From positions 992,001-1,056,000 of the forward strand of contig JAXLTC010000001.1 in NCBI GenBank assembly GCA_046330255.1: a stretch of 64,000 bases of DNA, in the 5' to 3' direction. Shown piece after piece: positions 57,619 through 64,000 of the stretch; position 1 is the stretch's first letter, and each line of letters starts with the position of its first letter. The DNA is from JBBSBL01 sp046330255 (lineage in GTDB: Bacteria; Actinomycetota; Thermoleophilia; Solirubrobacterales; Solirubrobacteraceae). The position numbers and the translations under genes are program-made. A model generated the notes under the pieces. The model did no database searches. It saw only the letters and a program-made list of their open reading frames with translations, and was not told where the DNA came from.

Positions 57619-59098
57619 GGGCCGCTCGCGCCACGGCGCGGTCGTCGAACGCCGGGCCGTTGCCCGCGATGTCGCGGATCAGCCGCGGCATCGCGCCGCG
57701 GCCCGCGATCAGGACCACGTCCCCTGCCTGCGCGCGGCGCAGCACCGTGGCGATCGCCTCCTCCCGCGCGGGCACCACCGACACCCGGCCCCCGCGCACG
57801 CCGCGCGTGCCGGCGAGCAGGTCCCGGAGCGGGCCGGAGCGCGGCTCCCCGCGCCAGTTGTCCTCGGTGAGCACGAGATCGTCGGCGAGCCGTCGGGCGG
57901 CGGCGGCCATCGGCGGGCGCTTGTGGCGGTCGTGGCCGCCGCTCGCCGAGACGACGGCGCGCAGCCGCGCGCCCGGGCGCCGGCGCGCGATCGCCCGCGC
58001 CGTGCCGAGCGCGACCTCGACCCCCGCGGGGTTGTGCGCGAAGTCCACGATCACGTCGAAGTCCTGGCCCTCGTCGATGCGCTCGAAGCGGCCTGGCACG
58101 CCGGGCTCCCGGCAGAGCGCGGCGTCGGTGGCGGCGGGATCGAGCCCGAGCGCGTCCGCCAGCGCCATCGCCGCCGCGAGGTTGCGCGCGTTGTGCGCGC
58201 CGGGCAGGCGCGCCTCGAGGCGCCGGCGGCCGGACGGGGAGGAGATCTCGACCCGCGTGCGCTCGACCTCCCAGCTCGCCGACAGCACGCGGTAGTCGGA
58301 TTTCGGCTCGTCGCCGAACGTGACCACGCGCGCGCCGTCCCGCGCGCACGCGCGGGCCAGACGGCGGCCGGCCGGGCCGCCGGCCTCGATCGCAACCGGG
58401 GAGGCGGCGCGCCCGGGGCGAGTCAGGAGCCGCGCCTTCGCGGCTTCGTAGGCGGCCATCGATCCGTGGCGGTGCAGATGGTCGTGGCTCAGGTTGAGAA
58501 AGACGGCGGAGTCCGCGACCAGCTCCGGGCAGCCCTCGAGCTGGAAGCTCGACACCTCGCACACGACGGGATCGCGGTGGCCTGCCAGCGCGCAGAGCGG
58601 CACGCCCGCCTCGGCGTTGCCGGCGAGCGGCGCGTCGACGTCCGCGGCGGCGAGCGCCGCGCGCACCAGCGCGGCGGTCGTGGACTTGCCGTTGGTGCCG
58701 GTGATCCCGATCAGCGGCCCGGGCGCCAGCCGCCAGCCGAGCTCGAGCTCGTCGAGGACCGGGATGCCGCGCTCCAGCGCGGCGCGGACGATCGGGGCGT
58801 CGAACGGGACGCCCGGGCTCTTCACCACCGCGCCCGGCCGGCGCCGGCGCAGGTGGTCGTCCGGGGCGGCGCCGCGCGGGAGAAGCTCGACGCCCGGCGG
58901 GAGCCGCCCGCCGTCCGCGGCGCGCTCGCCGTCGTCCCACACCGTCACGGCGCTCGCCCCGGCGACGGCCGCGAGCGCCGTAGCAGCGGCGCTGCCCGCC
59001 CGCCCCCGGCCGACGACGACGTACGGGCCGGGAGGCAGCGGCGGCCGGCGGCCGCGCGGCAGCCCCGGGCGCGGCGGTGGGCGGTCGCGCTCGTCCAT
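57602..59098 (-). CDS. Mur ligase family protein (MurD-like with MurE-like feature)
   Basis: ATP-dependent amide ligase of 498 residues. N-terminal Rossmann-like domain YVVVGRGRAGSAAATAL and VVKSPGVPFDAPIVRAALERGIPVLDELEL match MurD. The central domain has LIGITGTNGKSTTAALVRA (P-loop), VCEVSSFQLEG and LNLSHDHLHRHGSMAAYEAAK (MurD-like). But the C-terminal domain reads FDVIVDFAHNPAGVEVAL, which is like the DYAHTP motif of MurE/CapB-type ligases. UDP-MurNAc-Ala + D-Glu is the simplest substrate pair, yet a non-peptidoglycan role is possible. It is not next to other division genes. A TAGGGT box precedes the ATG by 10 nt. Confidence 0.8.
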   Translation of the reverse strand: MDERDRPPPRPGLPRGRRPPLPPGPYVVVGRGRAGSAAATALAAVAGASAVTVWDDGERAADGGRLPPGVELLPRGAAPDDHLRRRRPGAVVKSPGVPFDAPIVRAALERGIPVLDELELGWRLAPGPLIGITGTNGKSTTAALVRAALAAADVDAPLAGNAEAGVPLCALAGHRDPVVCEVSSFQLEGCPELVADSAVFLNLSHDHLHRHGSMAAYEAAKARLLTRPGRAASPVAIEAGGPAGRRLARACARDGARVVTFGDEPKSDYRVLSASWEVERTRVEISSPSGRRRLEARLPGAHNARNLAAAMALADALGLDPAATDAALCREPGVPGRFERIDEGQDFDVIVDFAHNPAGVEVALGTARAIARRRPGARLRAVVSASGGHDRHKRPPMAAAARRLADDLVLTEDNWRGEPRSGPLRDLLAGTRGVRGGRVSVVPAREEAIATVLRRAQAGDVVLIAGRGAMPRLIRDIAGNGPAFDDRAVARAALRELR

Positions 59099-59108
59099 CG
59101 GGCGCGCG

Positions 59109-59114
59109 ACCCTA
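59109..59114 (-). promoter_or_regulatory. -10-like TAGGGT before the Mur ligase gene
   Basis: Minus strand GCTAGGGTCGCGCGCCCGATGG: box 10 nt before the ATG at 59098 with no Shine-Dalgarno. Confidence 0.45.
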
Positions 59115-59179
59115 GCGCGGCCGGGCCCGATCTCGATCGGAAGCGCTCCGGCCTGACCTCGCCAGGCGTGACCCGGGCC

Positions 59180-59710
59180 TCAGCCGCCGACCAGCCGCAT
59201 CCCGACCTCGTCGTAGCGGTCGCCGGCCGGCTCGGGAAGCGCCGCGGCGATCCGCTCGAGCGTCGGCGCGTCGAGCTCCAGCTCGGCGGCGATCTCCCCC
59301 ACGACGTCCGCCAGCCCGAGGTTGCGCTCGAAGTTCTCCCCGCGAAAGCGCGGCGAGAAGCGGCGGTAGTCGTCGTACCTTGCCCTCCGCGACGAGCTCG
59401 CCCATCGCGCCCACGGTCTCCTCGATCGGCGTCCTCGGGTCCACCCTGTGGTGGTAGTAGAGGTCGACGTGGTCCACGCCGAGCCGGCGCAGCGGCGGCT
59501 CGCGATCGCCCGGCCGACGAGCTCCTCGTTGGTGAAGGGCCCGTACATGTCGGCGGTGTCGAGCAGGTCGATGCCGAGCTCGAGCGCGCGGTCGATCGTG
59601 CGCAGCGCCTCGGCCTCGTCGCGGGCGCCGTAGAGCTCGGACATCCCCACGCAGCCGAGGCCGAGCGCCGAGACCGACAGCCCGTCCGAGCCCAGCTCGC
59701 GGCGCCTCAC
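59180..59710 (-). pseudogene. Aldo/keto reductase remnant with internal deletions
   Basis: The N-terminus is a normal aldo/keto reductase: MRRRELGSDGLSVSALGLGC, then ELGIDLLDTADMYGPFTNEELVGRAI. After SRR the reading changes frame: the conserved LGVDHVDLYYHHRVDPRTPIEETVGAMGELVAEGKVR lies in another frame (59477-59390), about 45 residues of a normal enzyme being missing before it. A further gap of about 85 residues restores the first frame at DDYRRFSPRFRGENF. A third gap lies before LDAPTLERIAAALP and the end GDRYDEVGMRLVGG. The frame is open for only 176 residues, about half of a working enzyme of 320-330. Last in the ALDH-GMC-VOC operon, overlapping the VOC stop by 4 nt. Confidence 0.85.
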
Positions 59711-60108
59711 GCCGGCGTCTCGGACGCCCGCGGCGCGTAGCGGTGGTGCAGCATCAGCGCGTTGCCGTCGGGGTCGGAGAAGAACGCCATGTGGCAGACG
59801 CCCGTGTCGAACGTGTCGCCCGCGAACTCCACCCCGCGCCCGGCGAGCTTCGCGCGCGCCGCCTCGACGTCCTCGACGTGCAGCGCGATCGGGTTCGGGT
59901 TCGGGTGGTAGCCGAACGGGAACTCGGCGGCAACCACGACGCTGAGCGTCACCGTCCCGGTCTCGAACTCCGCGAAGTTGCGCTCCGGCATGTAGGCGGT
60001 GCGCGGCATCTCGAGCGTCTCGCCGTAGAACCGCACGGCGGCCTCGAGATCGTCGGTCGGCACCGTGACGAAGTCGGCGCCGGTGACGATCGGTCCGTGT
60101 GCGCTCAT
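59707..60108 (-). CDS. VOC/glyoxalase family protein
   Basis: A 133-residue glyoxalase-fold protein, a single pair of beta-alpha-beta3 modules: TGADFVTVPTDDLEAAVRFYGETL, then LHVEDVEAARAKLAGRGVEF, and CHMAFFSDPDGNALMLHHRY, with Glu/His positions of the metal site (Phe-Phe-Ser-Asp-Pro-Asp-Gly-Asn). Substrate unknown; family members include lyases, dioxygenases and resistance proteins. ATG at 60108 overlaps the GMC stop by 4 nt, and its own stop overlaps the broken aldo/keto reductase. The longer open frame through 63186 is a shadow. Confidence 0.86.
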   Translation of the reverse strand: MSAHGPIVTGADFVTVPTDDLEAAVRFYGETLEMPRTAYMPERNFAEFETGTVTLSVVVAAEFPFGYHPNPNPIALHVEDVEAARAKLAGRGVEFAGDTFDTGVCHMAFFSDPDGNALMLHHRYAPRASETPA

Positions 60109-61757
60109 CGAGCGAGCATAGTCGGCGCCTCGCCGCTCGCCCGGCGCGCGGGCTCCGGGTCTCGGTCCGCTCGCGCGGGGACGCGCTCCATCGCGCGCTC
60201 GACCACCGCGGTGATCGTGAGCGAGGGGTTGACCCCGAGGTTGGTCGGCAGCACCGAGCCGTCGCAGATCATGAGGTTCTCGTACCCGTGGACCTTGAGG
60301 TCCGCATCGACGACCCCGTGGTCGGCGTCGGCGCCGATCACCGCGCCGCCCAGGAAGTGGGCGGTCACGGGCGTGCCGAGCGTGGCCTCGAACAGCGACG
60401 CCTGGGGCGTGCCGCCCATCTTCTCGGCCAGGCGCCGCGCGATGTCGTACGCGGCCGGCAGGGGCCGCGGGAGCGGCGAGCCGGGCTCCGGCTCGGTCTG
60501 CAGCAGAACGGTGCCGTCGCGCAGCCGCCGCCACGGGCGCAGGCGGATCGAGGAGTCGAGCGACTGCATGACCATGAACAGCAGCGTGCGGCGCGACCAG
60601 CGGTACGGGTTGCTCGCGCGCAGCAGGGCGCGCGGGTCGCGCAGCGCCGCGGCGAGCAGCCGCACCGGCTGCGTGCCGCGGCGACCGGGATCCACCAGCA
60701 GCGAGAACAGCGACGAGTTGAGGTCGCCGCCGGTGCCGTAGATCACCGGCTCCACGTGCGTGTGCTCGTCGAGCCAGACGCTCGAGGAGATGCAGACCGA
60801 CTCGGAGAGGTCGTAGCGATCGTCCGGCGCGGTCACGGCGAGCACCGACTCGGAGTTCGTGCGCACGCCCTCGCCCAGGCGCGGCGAGAGCACGTTCAGC
60901 GAGCCGTTCAGCCTGCAGCGCTGCAGCAGCTTGTTGGTCCCGAGCGTGCCCGCGGCGACCACGACCGCGCGCACGTTCACGGTACGTGGGTTGCGCACCA
61001 GCGCGTTGCCGGGCGTGACGCTGGTGACCGCGAAGCCCTCGCTCCCGTCGGCGCTGCGGCCGAGCGGGCGGATGTCGGTCACCAGGCGCTCGGGCAGGAT
61101 CCGCACGCCGGCCCGCTCCGCGAAGTACAGGTAGTTCTTGGTGAGGATGTTCTTCGCGCCCACGCGGCAGCCGACCATGCAGTTGCCGCACAGGGTGCAG
61201 CCGGTGCGCGGCGGGCCGGCGCCGTCGAAGTACGGGTCCTCGACCGTCTCCCCGGGCGGGCCCAGGAACGCGCCGACGGTGGGCTTCGAGTAGGTGCCGG
61301 CGACGCCGAGGTCCTCGGCGACGTCCCGCAGCAGGCGGTCGCCGACGCCGTCGCGCTCGTAGCGCGCCACGCCGAGCATCCGCTCCGCGGTCTCGTAGTG
61401 GCGCGGCATCTCCGCCCGCCAGTCGGCCAGCGCGGACCACCGCGGGCCGTCGAAGGTGCGGTCGGGCGCGCGCAGCAGCACCATCGAGTAGACGAGCGAG
61501 CCGCCGCCGACGCCCGATCCCGACAGCACCGTGACGTCCTTGAACGGCGATACCCGCAGCATCCCGCGTAGCTTGAGCATCGGCAGCCAGAAGGCGCGCG
61601 GCAGCTGCCAGGTCGCCTCCGGGAGGTCGGCGTCCTCGTAGCGGCGCCCGCACTCGAGCACCGCCACGCTGTAGCCCTTCTCGGCCAGGCGCAGCGCGGC
61701 CGTGCTGCCGCCGAAGCCGGACCCGACGACGAGGTAGTCGTAGTCGTAGCGGCGCAT
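60105..61757 (-). CDS. GMC family FAD oxidoreductase (cholesterol oxidase-like)
   Basis: Flavoprotein oxidoreductase of 550 residues. N-terminal FAD motif YDYLVVGSGFGGSTAALRLAEKGYSVAVLECGRR; the Cys-rich CTLCGNCMVGCRVGAKNILTK segment typical of the cholesterol oxidase-like branch; RAVVVAAGTLGTNKLLQRC; and the C-terminal HFLGGAVIG...VHGYENLMICDGSVLPTNLGVNPSLTITAVVERA. It oxidises an alcohol or sterol-like substrate to the carbonyl, and the neighbouring aldehyde dehydrogenase could act on the product. It starts 3 nt after the ALDH stop and overlaps the VOC gene. Confidence 0.9.
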   Translation of the reverse strand: MRRYDYDYLVVGSGFGGSTAALRLAEKGYSVAVLECGRRYEDADLPEATWQLPRAFWLPMLKLRGMLRVSPFKDVTVLSGSGVGGGSLVYSMVLLRAPDRTFDGPRWSALADWRAEMPRHYETAERMLGVARYERDGVGDRLLRDVAEDLGVAGTYSKPTVGAFLGPPGETVEDPYFDGAGPPRTGCTLCGNCMVGCRVGAKNILTKNYLYFAERAGVRILPERLVTDIRPLGRSADGSEGFAVTSVTPGNALVRNPRTVNVRAVVVAAGTLGTNKLLQRCRLNGSLNVLSPRLGEGVRTNSESVLAVTAPDDRYDLSESVCISSSVWLDEHTHVEPVIYGTGGDLNSSLFSLLVDPGRRGTQPVRLLAAALRDPRALLRASNPYRWSRRTLLFMVMQSLDSSIRLRPWRRLRDGTVLLQTEPEPGSPLPRPLPAAYDIARRLAEKMGGTPQASLFEATLGTPVTAHFLGGAVIGADADHGVVDADLKVHGYENLMICDGSVLPTNLGVNPSLTITAVVERAMERVPARADRDPEPARRASGEAPTMLAR

Positions 61758-61760
61758 CGC

Positions 61761-63359
61761 TCAGGCCCGCGGGATCCGCCGCAGGATCCGAAGGCCCGCC
61801 GTCATGACCGCCGCGTACGGAGCGGCCGGCGTGCCCGCGTCGGGCGTCAGCGGCAGCAGCGCCTGGGCCGCCACGGTCTGCGCGTCCGTGTACTTGAGGA
61901 TGCCGTGCTCGCCGTGCCGGCCCCCCACCCCGGACTGCTTGATGCCGCCCACGGGCGCGTCGATCGAGCCGAATGCCGCCGCGTAGGGCTCGTTGATGTT
62001 GACCGAGCCCGCCCTGATGCGCCGCGCGAGCGCGCGGGCGGCGCGAACGTCGCGCGAGTAGATGCTCGCGCTGAGCCCGTAGTCCGAGTCGTTGATCCGC
62101 TCGATCGCCTCGTCGACGTCGTCGTACACGTACACCTCGAGCAGCGGCCCGAACGTCTCGGTCGCGTGGCAGGCCATGTCCGGCGTCACCCCGACGAGCA
62201 CGGTCGGCTCGAAGAACAGCGGGCCGACGTCGGGCCGCGGGCGCCCGCCCGCGACGACCGACGCCCCCTTGGCGACGGCGTCGTCGAGGTGCGCGACGGT
62301 CGCATCGAGTTGTGCGCGGGAGATCATCGACCCGACGTCGGCGCCCCAGTCGAGCCCGCCCCCGAGCCGCAAGTCGCCGACGCGCTCGGCGAGTCGCTTC
62401 ACGTAGCCGTCGTACAGCGAGCGATGGACGTAGACGCGCTCGATCGAGAGGCACAGCTGGCCGGAGTTGCCGAATGCCCCGCTGACCGTTCCCTTGACGG
62501 CGCGCTCGAGCCCGGCGTCGGGCGCCACGAGCATCGCGTTCTTGCCGCCCAGCTCCATCGAGCAGCCGATCAGGCGCTCCCCGCAGCGCGCCGCCAGCTT
62601 GCGGCCGATCGCCGTCGAGCCGGTGAACATCAGGAAGTCGGCGTGCTCCACGATCGCGCCGCCCACCAGCGGGCCGTCCCCGGTCACGACCTGCGCGAGC
62701 CCGGCGGGCAGCCCCGCCTGCTCGAGCAGCTCGAAGCCCCACAGCGCGGACAGCGGCGTGCGGGCGTCCGGCTTGACGACCACGCCGTTGCCCGCGGCGA
62801 GCGCCGGCAGCGCGTCGGTGACGCCCATCGTGAGCGGGTAGTTCCACGGCGTGATGAACCCGCAGACCCCGACCGGGACGTGATGCTCCCACGCTCGCGT
62901 GAGCACGGGCATCGCGCCGGCGCGACGGCGGCTGCGCAGGTGCCCGGGCGCATGCTTGCCGTAGTAGCGCGCCGTCGTGGCCGTGGCCAGCACCTCCTCG
63001 AACGCGTTCAGGCGCGCCTTGCCGCTCTCGAGCTGGATCAGGTCGAGCACCTCGCGCTGGCGGCGGAGCAGCAGGTCGTGGAAGCGCAGCAGCACGCGCG
63101 CGCGTCGGCGCGCCGGCCAGTCCGCCCACTCGCGCTGCGCCCTGTGCGAGCGGCGCACCGCCGCCTCGACGTCCTCGGCGCCGCACGCGGGCGCCTCGGC
63201 GACGAGCTCGCCCGTCACCGGCGAGCGGATCTCGAACTGCCCGGCCTCGCCACCCGCCCCGATGCGGCGCACCAGGCGCGCGATCTGCTCGGCGCGCTCC
63301 TCCCCCAGCAGTGGGGCGGCGACGACGCTCTCGGGGGTCGTGATCTCCTCTACGGCCAT
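61761..63359 (-). CDS. Aldehyde dehydrogenase (succinate-semialdehyde dehydrogenase-like)
   Basis: NAD(P)-dependent aldehyde dehydrogenase of 532 residues. Motifs: GFITPWNYPLTMGVTDALPALAAGNGVVVKPDARTP, TGSTAIGRKLA, SMELGGKNAMLV (catalytic Glu), FGNSGQLCLSIERVYVH (catalytic Cys), ETFGPLLEVYVYDD and SVNINEPYAAAFGSIDAPVGGIKQSG. It oxidises an aldehyde to the acid, probably after the GMC enzyme. ATG at 63359 with GAGGA 9 nt upstream. Leads the four-gene operon; a 22-bp dyad lies upstream. Confidence 0.92.
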   Translation of the reverse strand: MAVEEITTPESVVAAPLLGEERAEQIARLVRRIGAGGEAGQFEIRSPVTGELVAEAPACGAEDVEAAVRRSHRAQREWADWPARRRARVLLRFHDLLLRRQREVLDLIQLESGKARLNAFEEVLATATTARYYGKHAPGHLRSRRRAGAMPVLTRAWEHHVPVGVCGFITPWNYPLTMGVTDALPALAAGNGVVVKPDARTPLSALWGFELLEQAGLPAGLAQVVTGDGPLVGGAIVEHADFLMFTGSTAIGRKLAARCGERLIGCSMELGGKNAMLVAPDAGLERAVKGTVSGAFGNSGQLCLSIERVYVHRSLYDGYVKRLAERVGDLRLGGGLDWGADVGSMISRAQLDATVAHLDDAVAKGASVVAGGRPRPDVGPLFFEPTVLVGVTPDMACHATETFGPLLEVYVYDDVDEAIERINDSDYGLSASIYSRDVRAARALARRIRAGSVNINEPYAAAFGSIDAPVGGIKQSGVGGRHGEHGILKYTDAQTVAAQALLPLTPDAGTPAAPYAAVMTAGLRILRRIPRA

Positions 63360-63409
63360 GGCGGCATCCTCGTTCGGGCGGACCGGGCCGCTGCGGCGGA
63401 CCCGCTGTT

Positions 63410-63431
63410 CCGCTATGGGATACCTGAGCGG
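63410..63431. promoter_or_regulatory. Imperfect dyad upstream of the ALDH operon
   Basis: CCGCT-at-GG-gata-CC-tg-AGCGG, 22 bp, ending 51 nt before the ALDH start, in the 82-bp gap to the SulP gene. It would suit a repressor or activator. Recognised by eye only. Confidence 0.4.
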
Positions 63432-63441
63432 CGCCCGCGGG

Positions 63442-64000
63442 TCAATCCGGCGCCGCCCGCACGGCGTCGACGGCCGCCTCCAGCGTCGGGTAGAAGTGGT
63501 CGCGGTCGAGCGTCTCGAGCAGCCCGTAGCGCAGCACCAGGTCCTGCAGGCGCCCGCGCAGCTCGGCGAACGCCATGTGCACGCCGGCGGCGTTGAGCTC
63601 TCGATCGAGCTGCTCGAGCATCGCGGCCGCGGTCACGTCCACGTCGGTTATCGCCTCGCACTGCAGGACGACCCAGCGCGGGGCGCGCTCGCGCACGAGC
63701 GCGCGCACCTGACTGCGGAAGATGCCCGCGTTGGCGAAGAAGAGCGGCGCCTCCCAGCGGTAGACGAGGACGCCCGGGACTTCCTCCGCCTGCGGGTACT
63801 GCGCGACGCTGTGCCAGCCTGCGACGTGGTCGGTGCGCCCGAGGACCTCGCCGTGCGGCCACCAGCTGCGGCGGAAGAACAGCAGGATCGCGAGCGCGAC
63901 CGCGACGAGGATGCCCTGCAGGACGCCGAGCAGGACCACCCCGGCGCTCGCGACGAGCGAGATGGCGGCGGCGCTGCGGCGCACCTCCCACATGCGGGCA
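63442..64000 (-). CDS. SulP family anion transporter, C-terminal part with STAS domain (cut by window edge)
   Basis: The open frame runs off the right edge. Visible: a last hydrophobic stretch (SLVASAGVVLLGVLQGILVAVALAILLFF), then a cytoplasmic STAS domain from about 63830: VLVYRWEAPLFFANAGIFRSQVRALV, VVLQCEAITDVDVTAAAMLEQL, GVHMAFAELRGRLQDLVLRYG and FYPTLEAAVDAVRAA. This is the pattern of SulP sulfate/bicarbonate transporters. The Met at 63993 is probably internal; the real start lies outside the window. Confidence 0.87.
   Translation of the reverse strand, partial: ARMWEVRRSAAAISLVASAGVVLLGVLQGILVAVALAILLFFRRSWWPHGEVLGRTDHVAGWHSVAQYPQAEEVPGVLVYRWEAPLFFANAGIFRSQVRALVRERAPRWVVLQCEAITDVDVTAAAMLEQLDRELNAAGVHMAFAELRGRLQDLVLRYGLLETLDRDHFYPTLEAAVDAVRAAPD

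Noticed and set aside
59707..63186. Open frame of 1159 codons on the minus strand spanning VOC, GMC and ALDH genes
   Set aside because: Only its last 133 codons (VOC protein) look like protein; the rest is Arg/Ala/Gly-rich and out of frame with two clear enzymes. High GC content produces such long shadow frames.
1..64000. CRISPR array, insertion sequence, prophage or toxin-antitoxin module
   Set aside because: No regularly spaced repeats, no transposase or integrase motif and no phage gene was seen on either strand.

Overview
The window is a 64 kb piece of a very GC-rich bacterial chromosome. Dense overlapping starts and stops, many GTG/TTG starts, -10-like TAnnnT boxes lying 6-10 nt before start codons, and gene content (dnaX-ybaB-recR behind SRP RNA, WS/DGAT acyltransferase, LPXTG-like surface protein, M29 aminopeptidase) suggest a deep-branching actinobacterium, probably of the Thermoleophilia/Solirubrobacterales type. 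This assignment is inference from style and content; no rRNA is present. No insertion sequence, prophage or CRISPR array was seen.

Layout. 1-2.76 kb: minus-strand housekeeping block, SRP RNA (large type with Alu domain) > dnaX > ybaB > recR (cut by the window edge). 2.9-9.5 kb: tightly coupled plus-strand operon for a Wzx/Wzy-type exopolysaccharide: phosphoglycosyl transferase, Wzz-like protein, polymerase, methyltransferase, GT2, flippase. 9.6-11.1 kb: an exported protein of unknown function preceded by a GEMM-I class cyclic-dinucleotide riboswitch whose outer stem contains the ribosome binding site. 11.2-26.8 kb: a glycan-modifying region with five GT4 glycosyltransferases, two polysaccharide deacetylases, a second O-antigen ligase-like protein, two NAD-dependent sugar epimerases, two FemAB/CelD-like acyltransferases, a membrane protein with a degenerate GGDEF-like domain, and an 86-residue LPXTG-like surface peptide. 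27.0-31.2 kb: an exported Calx-beta protein, then a small operon with a fatty acid hydroxylase-like enzyme, a membrane protein and a FkbM methyltransferase.

31.2-34.6 kb: MBL hydrolase, divergent gpsA and WS/DGAT. 34.6-39.1 kb: a TetR regulator followed by a probable aromatic-degradation operon (quinone oxidoreductase-like, extradiol dioxygenase, FAD monooxygenase), with related dyads in front of both tetR and the operon. 39.1-45.3 kb: phospholipid acyltransferases (HAD-PlsC fusion, PlsB) divergent from an acyl-CoA synthetase. Together with gpsA and WS/DGAT this makes a glycerolipid neighbourhood. 45.3-49.0 kb: exported GH6-like glycosidase and two paralogous exported phosphoesterases on either side of tRNA-Ser(GGA). 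49-64 kb: mixed metabolism and signalling: UPF0104 membrane protein, M29 aminopeptidase, GGDEF/HD-GYP protein, epoxide hydrolase and DsbA-like protein divergent from a palindromic promoter, flavoprotein, PaaK-like ligase, Mur ligase with mixed MurD/MurE features, and an ALDH-GMC-VOC operon ending in a decayed aldo/keto reductase. The C-terminus of a SulP transporter lies at the right edge.

The best candidate for something new is the riboswitch-controlled exported protein inside the exopolysaccharide locus, where the aptamer carries A instead of G at the guanine-recognising position. A canonical GGDEF/HD-GYP enzyme and a degenerate GGDEF-like protein are encoded in the same window.
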